Source of the DNA: Diphasiastrum complanatum
Taxonomy: Eukaryota; Streptophyta; Lycopodiopsida; Lycopodiales; Lycopodiaceae
Direction: 5' to 3'
DNA length: 64,000 bases
Assembly: GCA_029204225.1 (NCBI GenBank)
Contig: CM055107.1
Span: forward strand, 23,070,178 to 23,134,177
Numbering within the stretch: the first letter of the stretch is position 1; the number at the start of each line of letters is the position of its first letter. A program made the position numbers and the translations under genes. This document shows, piece by piece, positions 46,395-58,269 of the stretch. The notes under the pieces are model-generated. The model worked only from the letters and a program-made list of their open reading frames with translations, was not told where the DNA came from and searched no databases.

Positions 46395-49300
46395 CTAGCT
46401 TGGTAAATCTAGTATACATCTATCTACAACTCCAAGTGCTAATCTTAACTTCACAAATGGATCCTTTTCCAATGGTTTGGTAAGTATATCAGCAACACAA
46501 TCTGAAGATGAAACATGGATGAGCTTGATCTCCTTTGCTTGTACCTTCTCTCTCACAAAGTGATGTGAAATCTCAATGTGCTTGGTTCAAGCATGGAAGA
46601 TTGGATTGTTGGAAAGTTGTTGGGCTGCTTGATTGTCACAATAAATGCATGGAATATCTTCAGCCTTGATCACTTGAAGCTCCTCCAATAGTCTTCTTAG
46701 CCATAGGATCTCCTTTGTTGTTGTTGTCATAGCTTTATACTCGGATTCGGTTGATGAAAGTGAGATGGTATCTTGTTTTTTGGAAAGCCAAGATATGACT
46801 CCTCCACATAGGAATGTAGCAAAGGCACTTGTGGATCTTCTATCCACTTTGTCACCTGCAAAATCTGAGCCCGAGTACGCTCTCAAACAAAGATTAGTCC
46901 CTTGATATACTATGCCAAAGTTTCTAGTAGCCGAGATGTACCTTAACACTCTTTTGGCACTCTTCCAATGACATATTAGTGGACTTTGCATGTATTGACT
47001 CAATTTGCCAATACAAAAGCTAAGATCTGGTCTAGTGATGGTCAAATAGATCAAGGAACCAATAAGTTTTCTATAGGTAGTGATTTCCTCAAAGGATGCT
47101 TCATCACTTTCCTTAGAAACTTTTACATTTAGTTCCATGGGAGTTTCAACTCCTTTACAATCTTTCATGTCAAAGTTTTCTAAGATGGATCCAGCATACT
47201 TAGATTGACATATGAAAGTAAAATCATTGCATCTAGTAACTTCTATTCCAAGCATGACCTTTAGAAGTCCTAGATCTATCATTTTAAACTCACTAGACAA
47301 GGAAATTTTTACATCTATAATGCCATCATGATCATTTCCTGTGAGAATTATATCATCAACATATAAAACCAAAATGATGATCTTTCCATCATTACATTTG
47401 TAGTACAATGATGGTTCATAAGAATTTACAACAAATCCAATGGAAATAAGATAAGAATGCAACCTAGAGTACCAAGCTCTAGGTGCTTGCTTGAGCCCAT
47501 AAAGACTCTTCTTCAAAAAGCACACTTTGTCTTCTTCTCCATCTTTGATGAAGCCCTCGGGTTGGCACATGTAAATTTCCTCCTCCAAGAATCCGTTCAA
47601 GAAAGCATTTGTCACATCAAGTTGAAAGAGCTCCCACTTGAAAGAAGTAGCAAGGCATATGATTAATCTACTGGTTACAAGCTTTGCAACAAGAGCAAAG
47701 GTTTCAACATAATCTATGCCTTTGACTTGTAAAAAACCTTTTGCTACAAGTCTTGCTTTATACTTATGAATGGAACCATCTTGATTATACTTCAATCTAT
47801 ATATCCATTTACAAGTAAGAGGCTTCTTTCCATAAGGTAGATTAACAAGATCCCAAGTTTGATTTTCCAACAAAGCATCAAACTCTACTTGCATAGCATC
47901 CTTCCAACTTTGAGACTTAATTGCTTCTTCAAAACATGTTGGTTCTTCAAGCATAGTAGTCAAGAAAGAATAAGAGGTGCGTAGTTGAGAATCTTTCCTT
48001 TGCTTTCCTTTGTCACTATAAGTGAGCCTTGATGGCTCGGCCCTCACTCTTGTTGATCTTCTTGGCACTTTTGGATCTTGAGCAAGATCCTCTTGGTCTT
48101 CAACTCCTTGAAGCTCCTCCTTGGCCATAGCATGATCACTGATAAGATGAGAGTTGTTGGAAAGTACCTTCTCTTTGCCATTGAGAGATTCATCAAAAAG
48201 TACATCTCTACTTACAACAACTTTCTTGGTAATAGGATCAAATATCCTATATGCTTTACTATTTTCACTATAACCAACAAAGATGCCTTTAAATGAAGTA
48301 GCATCTTCCTTTTTCCTTACTTCTAAAGGAATGTGTACATAACAAGTACATCCAAAAATTTTCAAACACTAAGATTTGGCTATTTGCCATACAATGCTTC
48401 ATAAGGTGTGAGACCTCCAATAGCACTATTAGTCATTCTATTACATAGAAAGTTTGCACATAAAATAGCTTCTCCCCAAAATGAAATAGGAAGTGATGCA
48501 TCTAATCTCAATGCTTTAGCACACTCACATAGTGTTCTATTTTTCCTCTCGGCCACCCCATTTTGTTGTGGGGTGTATGTGCAAGTAAACTCTCTTCTAA
48601 TGCCATTAGTTTGACAAAACTCTTTCATACTATTGGAGATGTACTCCCCTCCATTATCACATCTTAATACTTTCAAGCTATCATTAAGTTGCTTTTCTAC
48701 AAGAGTTTTGAACTTCACAAAGGTTTCAAGCACTCCACTTTTCTTAGACAAGAGGTAAATCCAAGAGTATCTTGATTTATCATCAATAAAAGTGACATAC
48801 ATAAGAGCTCCACCAGTAGATTCATGTGAAAAAGAGTGAACATCTGAGTGAATAAGATCAAAAGGAGAGTTAGATCTTGTCAAAGATCTCTTGAAAGGTT
48901 GCTTATGAGACTTGGAGAGTCCACAAGCTTCACAAAGCTTGCCACACTTGGATATGGCTTTGGGAAGTCCAATTGCTAGCTCTTTGTTCACCATGGTCTC
49001 CATAGCTTTGTAGTTAAGATGGCCTAACCTCTTGTGCCATAGCTCCACTTGAGAGAGCTCCTCCCTTGCCATGTTAACACTTCCAACCATCACATTAGCA
49101 TCCAACTTAAATAACCTTCCTTGCTTAAAGCCATTAGCTATACATTTATCATTTTTCAAGATGAAACATGCTCCATGCTTGAAATGAACATCTAATCCAC
49201 TATCCATAAGTTGACCAACACTTAACAAGTTCTTTGTAATAGAAGGTACATAAAGAACATTGTCTAGATCTACTTTCTTAGATGATCCAAGACATAATGG

Positions 49301-50338
49301 AATGGATCCAATTCCTACAATCTCACATTCTTGATCACTTGCAGTGAAGATAAACTTCTTAGAGTTATTGTAAGAAAGTAAGGTAGAAAAGTAGTCTTTT
49401 TGGTGAGTCATGTGGGAACTAGCCCCACTATCAATCCACCATGTGTTGTGATTAGATGTTTGTCTTAAGGAAGCCATCAAAGATAAGTTGCATTGCACAA
49501 GGTTGCCACGGTTGTCCTTCTCTTGGGCATTCTTCTTCTTGTAACACTCGGATGCAAAGTGTCCTTTCTTACCACAAAAAAAACACTTAAGCTTCTTCTT
49601 GTCCTTCTTACTCTTGCCTTGTGAACTTGAAGCTCCATCCTTGCTCTCGACCTTCACATCTTGGGTCTTCTTGGATGGAACCTTCTTCTTCTTGCCTTTC
49701 AAAGAAAAGTTAGCTTTCTCATTACCATCAATCAAAGAAAGAGAACCAATCCTATTCTTGATATGAAGCATCCTACAATCCTCAGAAACTAGCACACTAT
49801 GAAGTTTTTCAATAGTAGGAAGTTGATCTTGAATAGCAAATGTTTGAACTAGATTAGAATACTCATTTCCTAATCCATTCAAGATGATTTGAACTAGCTC
49901 ATTGTCTTGAATCTTGTCACTAATGGAAGATAACTCAATATTCAAAAATTTGATCCTAAGAACATAATCTTGGGCACTTTCATTACTTCCTTTCATGCTT
50001 TGAAGTATTTGATTTCTTAGCATGAGTATTCTTGAAGTATGTTTGAATTCATAAAAAGATTTTAGTGAATCCCATGCCTCTTTGAATGTGCTACAAGATG
50101 AGATCTCTTTCAACAAGTCATTACTTACATTCATTTTCAAGCAATGTAATGACAACTTAAATCTCTTCTTGTACTTTACTAATTCTTGAGCTACTTGAGG
50201 TTCTTCTTCCACACCAAGAACAATGTTATACAAATCATGAAGTACAAATAATAACTCCATTCGAACTTTCCAAATGGCATAATTAGTTGATGAAAGCCTT
50301 TCACTAGCTTCAAATAAGAAGCCACCCATTGATGCCAT
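46395..50338 (-). pseudogene. C3 gag-pol polyprotein, lightly damaged
   Basis: The frame starts MASMGGFLFEASERL at 50338 with a copia gag domain (LRNQILQSMKGSNESAQDY), then the zinc knuckle CFFCGKKGHFASEC (about 49570) and protease WWIDSGASSHMTH (about 49425) with an intact DSG. The GAG-pre-integrase HHCC follows (WHKRLGHLNYKA, CEACGLSKSHK), then integrase (DLIHSDVHSFS, RCDNGGEYIS, YTPQQNGVAERKNRTL). RT has KYKARLVAKGF, FQLDVTNAFLNG and LYVDDIILTG (about 47355), and RNase H ends at ADILTKPL. Lesions are a TAG (48380-48382), a 1-base shift just after it and a TGA (46587-46589) where Arg is expected. Everything else looks intact, so inactivation is recent. Confidence 0.95.
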
Positions 50339-50914
50339 TATTAGTGTGAATGCACTTGAAACTTAGATGGTTTCACTTAGAGATTTGAACCTATAGAGTC
50401 TTCTAGCAATCAATAAGCTTGTAGACCTGACCCTACCACTTTAGAACAAATCTAGAATGATGGATCTATAGATTACAATCTCAACTTTGCAAATTCACTC
50501 CCTAATCTTTGGTTTATAGCACTCAATCTCTCTCAATTTCAAGGTACACTAAAAAAAATAGAGAATCAACTTCAATGTACTGTAAACAAGCTCTAATCCA
50601 CCTATATGATTGATCTAAACCAAGAACAAATCAATGGAATAGAAACAATGCAAGTGAAAGCTTGAAAAATGCACTAAATTGACTCAAATTGGGTGTATGA
50701 AGCTTAAATTGCACCAAAATGAAAAATAATGTTCAAAACAAATTATGTACGGCCCCACACTTGTGGAAGGTATACCTGCAGCCCACAACAAAATTTGGTA
50801 CAAATATTTTGGCTCTAGCTATCCATTTCAACTCGCTACCTCAATATTAGCTTGTTTTCAAAAGCTTGCCAATTTGGGAATAGTTTTAGATCAATGTCTT
50901 AAATGCACTTGTAC

Positions 50915-50929
50915 TTGGCTCCGATATCA
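50915..50929 (-). other. Primer-binding site of C3
   Basis: The minus strand reads TGATATCGGAGCC directly after the 5' LTR. It differs from the initiator-Met site TGGTATCAGAGCC at two positions. Confidence 0.8.
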
Positions 50930-51766
50930 TGTCAAAGTACAGCAAAATGGACCAAGAATAGATCTGAATCAGATCCACAAGTGTGATTGGATGTTAGATT
51001 AGATCAACCTATCAATCTACACAAAATTAGATAGCATTTAGATCAAATCTAGATGAATAAATCTAACAAGAACAATCATTATTGATCAAAACTTGTACTT
51101 GCTGATTTCACACGTGTGAAAACCTGTCAGAGTACGAACAGTAGGCTGAGAATAAAGTATACTAAGCTTAGAACCCAATCAATGCATAAAAACACAAGAC
51201 AAATAGAAAGAAAACACTAGAATTGCTCCAAAACCAAGATATAGCTTCCATATCAATTATGGCCAAATGAGCCACCATATATACACAAGAGCTGATGCTT
51301 ACTCAGCTGATTTGGCACGTGTGAGAGTGCCTACTCATCAAAGGATCCACCAATAATCATCAATATGGCACATGGACCAAGTTTCCTAACTTATAGCCAC
51401 CTCCCTTGATTTTAGACAATTTTCCTAATTTATAGGGACTTGCACAAATATCTACTACAAGTTGGATCTCACCTACTATTGATGTTTTGACACATGTGAG
51501 CAATCCTTGGCACATGTGAGATCACTCCTATCCATGTGAAATAGCTTTTCCTACCAATAAAATGATGCCAGGTGGCATATAGCTAGAAAACTAGATTTTG
51601 GCCGTTTTATCCACTAGATCTCAAATGAAATGGTATGTACAACCTATATGACTCATCTAAATGATAAATGCATTTAATTCACACGTGGGAACAGGCTCCA
51701 CACATGTGTAAACATAATATGTACATGATTTTGGCCTAGATCAAGCATGATTTTGACATTTTCACA
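50930..51766 (-). repeat. 5' LTR of C3
   Basis: 837 bp, the same length as the 3' LTR and nearly identical. It carries the 16-bp palindrome TTTCACACGTGTGAAA at 51106-51121. Confidence 0.95.
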
Positions 51767-51771
51767 ATACT
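51767..51771. repeat. Target-site duplication of C3, right copy (ATACT)
   Basis: This is an exact repeat of 45539-45543. Confidence 0.95.
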
Positions 51772-53898
51772 GACGTCAACAGTCAATGCATCTATCAAAA
51801 GGCACGTCGATTTTTGAAAGCCCAAGCAAAATTTCAACCATCTCCCAAAAAACGCAACAAATTCTGAATTTATAAAAAAGTAGATTCAACAAAGCCACAA
51901 GATAAGCAATTTACATCGTAGATCTGCTCAACAGGTTCTGAATTCATAAAAAGTAGATTCAGCAAAGCCACAAGATATGCAATTTACATCGTAGATCTAT
52001 ATTGAGCACTAGACAAAAACGTTGCAAATTTCTTTCAAATATTTGAAAGTTTCCTTTGGTACTTACCAACATCTGATCCTTGGAGACTTCAACACAGGCA
52101 TGTTGAATAATAACACCTTTGGAACACTTCAAAAATCTACTACTATCTCTATACAAATTGCAAAGTTTGTGCAATGAACCAACAAACACCTATGAAACTA
52201 ATCGATTGGACCAAATGTGGAGAATTCTTGTAAATCCCAAGCAAATGAAGCATATTGATCCAATCACCATCCCATACATTTCACCATTAAACTTCTATAC
52301 TACCTTCCACAATTCCAGAAAACTTTTTCCACAATAACAAACACATAGATCATGCTACTATATCACATTGAAACAAAATGAACTACATAGCAACAACCAC
52401 CACCTCCAATTAAATAACCCTTTTTCCATGATAACAAACACAACGATCATGTCATTGTAATATTAAAACAAATGAACTACATTGCAACAAACAAGAAGTG
52501 CACATTCCAATCTTCATACACAACAACAATACCCAAAAGACCAACAAACCAAGGCATGGCCTCTTGCCGCGAGCTTCTTCAATCAAACTGCTTAGATTAC
52601 TCATCTAAGCCATAAAATTAACAAAAGGCATTGAATATCAGGGTCGATATATGCTCTCAAGTCAAAAGTATAAACGAATAAGCTTGTTTGCTAGAAATTT
52701 CCAGCCAATTAAGTGCCAACCATTCTTACACTGATGTGTTCAAGGACTACATTATAATGTCCATGGTGCACGTAAGATAGAAGTCTAATGATCATGATGT
52801 TCCTCGCATCCATGGCCTACCTACCAACCCCTTCACATGAGCAGGCCAGTGTTGTGGGCATGAAAGAGCAAAATGTAGTGCAAATACATTGTGTTACTAC
52901 TTACTTATCATCAAATTTTACCATAGGCTTACTATAAACCTGCTAACTATGGCTATTGCTTAATCATGAATTAAGCAGGTAAGCGACACAGATAGCTTCA
53001 CACATATATATCTTCCAAAGGAATGTGGACAAAAGATTTGTTGAGTTCCCACAGGTTTAAAGTAAAGAGTCTACCCTCCAGCTACCTTTAGCACCCAAGA
53101 TCTTCACGTTTAGTTAAACTCTGCAAAGCGCAAGATTTCTTCTTAAAGGATGTTACCTTTCTAAGATGGATTCCTACCAGGAAGTAACTCTGAACGTCAT
53201 TTGCTAAAATCTGCAATGACAGGAATTACACTCAGTTGAAATTTTTTTGAAGCAATAAATAATGTGTCATTCTACAGACCTTAGACATAACAACAAAGCA
53301 ATTTATGATAAGAGTCACGGTTTCTTTGGAATTACAAATTCTCCAACATGTTTGAACACCTACAGAAAGTCAAGCTGAGTTTCATCTTTAAACACACTCC
53401 ATATGTATGGGTTTATGATATTAAAAGCTAGCGTGCGCAGACAAAGCAGCATCTTCGTGAAGTTAACTTTCAAATTTATCGAGAGAGGTAGTATCAGCTT
53501 CCTTTGTGTTATGATCGGATTCCAGAGTTTCAGGGACGTTCGAGATTTCCGGATGTTGCCTGCGTCCAATGCACTCAACGCAGTTCAGGGTTAGATCTTT
53601 AAATAGATTTTTCAGCACATTAATTAGCACACTGTAACATAATTGATTAATAAAAAATAGATATCATCTTGTACATAAACAACCAGGCATAACGTTGCAC
53701 AAATAGAAAATTTAGCAAGCCGTTTACACTCCAGACGAACTTTACAGTTTGCAACGATCGCTCTTCCTAATGTAACAAAAATGATCATTATGATCTTGCA
53801 TTCTTATTGCAGCCATATCAACATATGACAAACAAGCTATTCACTCGAGAAAAAAATACTTGAAGCACTAAAACCATATGCATGCAATGAAGAGGACA
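51772..53898. other. No gene seen; flank downstream of the serine-rich gene
   Basis: AT-rich unique-looking sequence. A 37-base direct repeat (TTCTGAATT-ATAAAAAAGTAGATTC followed by AGCAAAGCCACAAGATA) occurs at about 51862 and 51938. The nearest gene, on the minus strand at 53899, reads into this region, so its first few hundred bases probably include that gene's 3' untranslated region. Confidence 0.4.
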
Positions 53899-54267
53899 TT
53901 ATGGAAACAGAACATACAGGCTTTGCTGATTCATATCGCTTTCTTCTGCATCTCCAGCTGCAAAAACGACCTTTCTTAATCGACTAGGCTTCCACTTTAG
54001 AGCTCCAGACTCTTTAGAACTCGTAGGCTCGGGGGTTAGCATCACGACTTCTTCCTTGAGATCGTTGGCATCCTTTAACGATACACGCTCAATAACTGAG
54101 GAAGCTTCTTCGGACTGAGGGTATGGCAGTTGCGAAGATGGCTGTAGAGTCGGTGAAAGTTTTCGAGATGTTCTATGTAAGCGGCACCTAAATGATCCAG
54201 CATGGGACGTTGGGGCACACAGGCACGTAGCTTTTGTGGCAGGTGCTGTACACTTTTGGCGCCCCAT
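53899..54267 (-). CDS. Small serine-rich plant protein with CLCAPTSHAGSFRCRLHR motif
   Basis: An intact 122-codon frame starts at an ATG (54267) and ends at a stop (53899-53901). Residues 14-33 contain CLCAPTSHAGSFRCRLHR, closely matching the C(L/M)CxPTxHPGSFRCxxHR motif of a plant family annotated only as 'serine-rich protein-like', whose function I do not know. The two cysteines, paired histidines and basic tail of the motif suggest metal or nucleic-acid contact, which is inference. The rest is Ser/Glu-rich and low in complexity, and a Lys/Arg patch (KWKPSRLRKVV) lies near residue 95. There is no signal peptide or membrane segment. It is the only undamaged host-type gene I recognise here. 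Confidence 0.65.
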   Translation of the reverse strand: MGRQKCTAPATKATCLCAPTSHAGSFRCRLHRTSRKLSPTLQPSSQLPYPQSEEASSVIERVSLKDANDLKEEVVMLTPEPTSSKESGALKWKPSRLRKVVFAAGDAEESDMNQQSLYVLFP

Positions 54268-55013
54268 GGCTCACGCGCATGGCAAAAGTTGTGAGTAGAT
54301 TTTTTAAATATTGAATAATATTGAATGGAAAACTCCTTACAATGTCTTAGCTTATTATATAAATCACAATTTCGAAGCGGCATAGGTACATTGCTAAACC
54401 GCTAGCTAGCCGTCCTCCCGCAAACACAGCATGCAAAGATCATGAGAATCTGATAATCCTGTGTAGTATTAAAATATAACTGCATGCTGTATTGTAAAAT
54501 CTGGAAACAAACACAGATATAAGGAGGCTGAAATCACCTCGTAACAAAAATTGTGACATTAACCTATTTGTCAGTTTCACATGCACTGCTGCGCATATAA
54601 TTACTTAATTTCTCATCAACTGGCATGTATGCTTGATACTGGAATGTTATCCCGCTATTGCACCACGAGATGGCAATAACACAGTGCACAATCTAATTTG
54701 CAGAAAAGAAGCGACGGAAAAATCTGATAGTCAACAACCATTTACTATAGCAAACCGCGTTAACATCACTAGAAGAAAGGAAAACTCGGAAAACATGCCA
54801 TGTGATTAACTCATTCGCTTCAGACGAATATCCATCCATTAATGCATTACACTCCAGAAACAGATTTCGCGACAGAGATCATGAACCGGTAATATGCAGC
54901 CACTAGACTGTGATAAACGGGCAGTCGATAGCCATTGACAACATGATATCAAAGCGTCATACAGTAAAAAAGCCTCGATAATATTCATAATTGGTTAAAT
55001 TGAGCAGATATTG
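54268..55013. promoter_or_regulatory. Presumed 5' flank of the serine-rich gene
   Basis: This is the minus-strand upstream region of the gene at 53899-54267. A TATA-like tatataa (about 54354-54360) lies roughly 90 bases before the ATG on the gene strand, so it may be its core promoter. I see no other gene. Confidence 0.35.
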
Positions 55014-55270
55014 TTTAATTCATGGAAGCGAAAAGAGAAAACCAACCAGAAAAACGAACGAAAAAGGTGGAATTGCAGAAATCATTTCATGGAAGCGGAA
55101 GAAAAAAACAAGAAGAAAAACCTACGAAAAAGGATGTAATTGCAGAAATCATTTCATGGAAGCGGAAGAGAAAAACTAACGAAATAGGATGCAAATGCAA
55201 AGATTATTTCACAGAAGCGGAAAGAGAAAAACAACAAGAAAAAAACGAACGAAATGCAATTATTGAAATC
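55014..55270. repeat. 67-bp A-rich tandem repeat, about four copies
   Basis: TTTCATGGAAGCG-AA starts near 55018, 55085, 55152 and (as TTTCACAGAAGCG) 55207, giving spacings of 67, 67 and about 55. Each unit goes on with GAGAAAA-CAA...AACGAA...GAAAAAGG...AATTGCAGAAATCA. The unit length is not a multiple of three, and the frame across it is coincidental. Confidence 0.8.
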
Positions 55271-55939
55271 GTAGCGAAATTCCATCAAAATCTTAAACAA
55301 ACTTACCTCAAAAATTTTCACCAGAGCATCATTCCACAACTTGTGTGTCAACAATCGTCATGGCTGCAAACATTTGATAAAGCCACAGAAGTCTTTCTGG
55401 AAAGCCAAAATGGACCTCTTAATATTATTCGTTCATTTTCATTCAGTTTCTTCCGATCCAAACCCCATCTTCCTTCGTGCTCTCTCTCCCTCTGAATGAA
55501 ATTCCCTTAACTTCCTTCGTCCTGATTTTAGGGCCCCCACCGTTGGATTCCGTCACAAGCGTTCAGATTTTGCCACGTTCTATCAATCGAACGTTAGGAA
55601 AACTCAAGTGACATTTCATGCCACGTGGCTAACATCCAAGTGGTTAGCTTAAAAGATATGATGCCATTACGCCCCTGGCTGGCTCGCTTGCTTAAGTCTA
55701 TCGTGAATCGGAGCGGCCGACGGTCGCGTAGCCACGTGGCGGGCAATGAGTGGTCACTGGGGCCGAGACGACGTAGTAAAGAAGGCGGACTGGGTAGGGT
55801 AACGGGCCAACGGCTAAAATAGCTGCAGACATGGTTAGAGCTCAATTAAACCTTGGCCAATGGCGTGATGCAACGTCTACTCTAGTATCTCTACATCACA
55901 AGTCACTACTCACCTACAAGTAGGTGCACTTTTAGTACT
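55271..55939. promoter_or_regulatory. G-box (GCCACGTGGC) cluster region
   Basis: Two perfect GCCACGTGGC palindromes lie at 55620-55629 and 55731-55740 and a third at 56149-56158, with near matches TGCCACGTTC (about 55571) and TGCCACGTCGC (about 56090). CACGTG is the core bound by plant bHLH and bZIP factors. No gene is obvious here; which gene, if any, the sites serve is unknown. Confidence 0.45.
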
Positions 55940-56048
55940 ATGGAATGGAACCGGCGGAGGCCATTTTGCTCGGTAAGGATTTCTCTGCCTAAAATTTTTT
56001 CGGAAATCCTTATCGGGCAGAATGGCCTTTTCCCGGTCCATTCCATTG
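55940..56048. ncRNA. Long near-perfect hairpin (miRNA-precursor-like or MITE)
   Basis: The arms 55940-55983 and 56003-56048 pair over about 44 bases around a 19-base loop. ATGGAATGGA pairs with TCCATTCCAT, GGCCATTTTGC with GCAGAATGGCC, and CGGTAAGGATTTC with GAAATCCTTATCG. Most differences are of the G-U wobble kind. Confidence 0.55.
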
Positions 56049-56289
56049 CATAATGGATTTTTGGACCCTTTTTAAATCAATCCTTTTCTGCCACGTCGCA
56101 GGTGCAAGCAAAATCAGCATTAAATAAATTTGAGACCAATCCGATGCTGCCACGTGGCAGATGCAGGCAAAATTTGCACTAAATTTCATATAGGAGAAGG
56201 CCCCTGCCCGAGGGCCTTCCCCGACATTAAAGCACCTCAAAAAATTTGACTCTCTGGAACTTTCTAGAATTACTATTCTTTTTTACTGC
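56049..56289. other. Short intergenic stretch with G-box
   Basis: It contains a direct repeat around CTGCCACGT(C/G)GCAG-TGCA (56088-56103 and 56147-56165). No gene. Confidence 0.4.
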
Positions 56290-57994
56290 CCACCTTTTGT
56301 CCAGATCTAGTTCTAGAGCTGCGATCTTTCAGGAGCTGCGCGCGGCTGGTCGTGAGTTGGCTCAGCTTATCCCATTTTTGTGCGGTTGTTCTATGCTACT
56401 GAGACTCCTCTCTTTTACAATCACCATGTGCGCTTTAGGGATCTTTCTACTATCAAGTCTGCAGCAAGTACTTGTCAAGGTGATCCTTTGGGTGCTCCTC
56501 TTTTCGCTCTGGCTCATATCCGTGCACTTCGAGCTTCTGCAGAGGCCTTTCCCTCCTGCTTATTTCCTTCGGTTGCTGATGACACTCATATTATTGGTCC
56601 TGCTTCTATGGTGCTCCTCATATTTCATCAGCAGCTGGCTTCTCTTGGTTTGTCTATTCAACCTCGCAAGTGTTCAGTGTGGTCTCCAGCAGGTCTTCCC
56701 CCGGACTTTGTTCCTCCTCAAGGTTTCCTTGCTCCTTCGGATGGCATTCGCATTCGGGGTGTTCCTTTTAGGTATGCTTCCTTCAGCTCTGCTTTTCTTG
56801 GTGAGGCTCTCCAAGAGGATGTTGCTCATTCAGATCTGCTTCCCCAGTTGCGCGACACTCAAGTCGCGTTTGGCATCTTGACGTCTTGCTTTATCTAGCG
56901 TCCTTCTTACCTACTGCGGACTTTCCCCCCTACTCAAGACTTTTTGCATCTTCTCTCTTCCTTTGACAGCTCTATTATGGATGTTTTTGGCGGCCTTTTG
57001 GGCCCAGGTTCCTTGGATGGAATTTCCTTTCTGGCTTTCGCCCTCTCTTGGCGGATTGCATTGCTCATGTGGATAACAGTTCTCTACCTTTCCAGCACCT
57101 CCTCATCGCTGCGCGACTGCTCCTCCCCCTCTGCCCAAGCTTGTCTTCCTCCTTTTGAGTAGTTCGGATCACCTGCAAGAGACCATCTTGGAGCACGTGC
57201 ACAAGCAAACCCTTTCCAGCATGCTCTCTGAGACTACTTCGACGTTGCATCGAGCTCGGCTTCTTTCTTGTGTGGGTCCTGGTGCGGGGGCTTGGCTGTC
57301 AACTCGGCCTGTTATTCCTTCCTTTCGGTTGTCTTCGACCATCTTCACCACTACTCTTCGTCTTCGATTGGGGCTACCTCATCCTTCGGTCTTGGGTCTC
57401 TCCAGGTGTGTTTGTGGTCACCCTATTGATGCTCTTGCTATCCACCTCCTCCACTGTCCTTTTGGAAGTGAGCGCACAGCTACGCATGATGTTCTCGGAG
57501 ATGCAGCGGCCGCTTTAGTCAGAGATGGAGGATTCCATGTCCTCAGAGAGCAGTCTCATGTCCTTCCTTCTTCTGTGTCCCACTCTTCCCGCAGGCGTGT
57601 TGACATTGTCCTCTCTCGGGATGGGCTTCGTACTTTGGCAGATGTTGTTGTTGCTGATCCCACACGTGGTGACCTATTGCCTCGCTCTACCTTCACACCA
57701 GGAGAAGCGGCAGGCGTGGCAGCACAAGAGAAGGAAAAACACTACTCCAACAGGCACCCCACTGATGCTTTCCTTCCCTTGGCAATTGAGACTTATGGCA
57801 TCTTGCATCGACGCTTTGAGGATTTTCTTCGCATGTGTTCTCATCAGGCGACAGAGCGTCAAGGTATTCCTGGTTCTATTCTCGTGGCTTCTTTCAGACA
57901 ACGTATTTCCATTGCCCTGCAACGTGCTCAGGCCCTATCAATTCTACAACGGGCGACGGTGGCTGGGTCTGCTACATCTCATCTCCCATAATTA
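56290..57994 (+). pseudogene. Non-LTR-type reverse transcriptase with restriction-like endonuclease domain
   Basis: Coding starts in one frame with SRAAIFQELRAAGRELAQLI, shifts frame near 56375, and continues VRFRDLSTIKSAASTCQGDP, LGAPLFALAHIRAL and VADDTHIIGP (catalytic ADD, about 56570), then the thumb-like LGLSIQPRKCSVWSP. A TAG (56896-56898) and frame changes follow. The C-terminal open stretch (57155-57991) reads SCVGPGAGAWLSTRP, LRLRLGLPHPSV, then CVCGHPIDALAIHLLHC, a CCHC knuckle. After HDVLGDAA come RRRVDIVLSRDGLRTLADVV and ADP, a PD-(D/E)xK-like core, and ETYGILHRRFEDFL. A CCHC finger followed by such a nuclease after RT is the layout of R2-like, restriction-like-endonuclease elements. 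The N-terminus is missing. The copy is degenerate. Confidence 0.7.
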
Positions 57995-58269
57995 GCCGAT
58001 TCACCACCTTTTCACTTTTCTGATCTGCTGCAGTCAGTTGGCAGACTCCCACTGACATCATCATAGTTTATGCACTTTTATTTTTAATGCTATGATCTGG
58101 ATTAATCTTAGTTTTACTGCAAGCTTCGCTCTTGTTTGAGCTTACTTTTGTTTAAACATCCCCTTCGGGGTGTATATATCTTTTTCATCAATGTACCTAC
58201 TACTTTTTCCTATGAATAAATGCACCATGGTTTTCTATTAAGTTGAGCTTAATAATCTGGATAGTGGTG
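57995..58269 (+). other. 3' region of the RT element with UUC(G)-loop hairpin
   Basis: After the stop comes a T-rich stretch, then ACATCCCCTTCGGGGTGT (about 58156-58173), which folds into a 4-bp CCCC/GGGG stem with three further pairs past a bulged T. An AATAAA-like AATAAATG (58215) follows. Many non-LTR elements carry a 3' stem-loop that their RT recognises, so this could be the element's 3' end. Confidence 0.5.

Larger units (their letters stand above)
45544..51766 (-). mobile_element. Near-intact Ty1/copia retrotransposon C3
   Basis: The element has a perfect 5-bp target duplication, two 837-bp LTRs that differ at about eleven positions (near 98.7 per cent identical by eye), an initiator-Met-like primer site, a polypurine tract and one polyprotein frame of about 1,314 codons with only a few lesions. 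It is the best-preserved element in the window. The partial LTR at 10018-10372 is an older relative, and C4 at the right end has similar gag. Confidence 0.95.

Noticed and set aside
55022-55495. 157-codon Lys/Glu-rich frame
   Set aside because: It is generated by the 67-bp A-rich tandem repeat, whose unit is not a multiple of three; the similarity between units is at DNA, not protein, level.
56246-56881. Membrane-protein-like Leu/Phe-rich 211-codon frame
   Set aside because: Apart from its first 40 or so codons, which are the RT start, it is the wrong frame of the RT; the adjacent frame carries the QGDP and ADD motifs.
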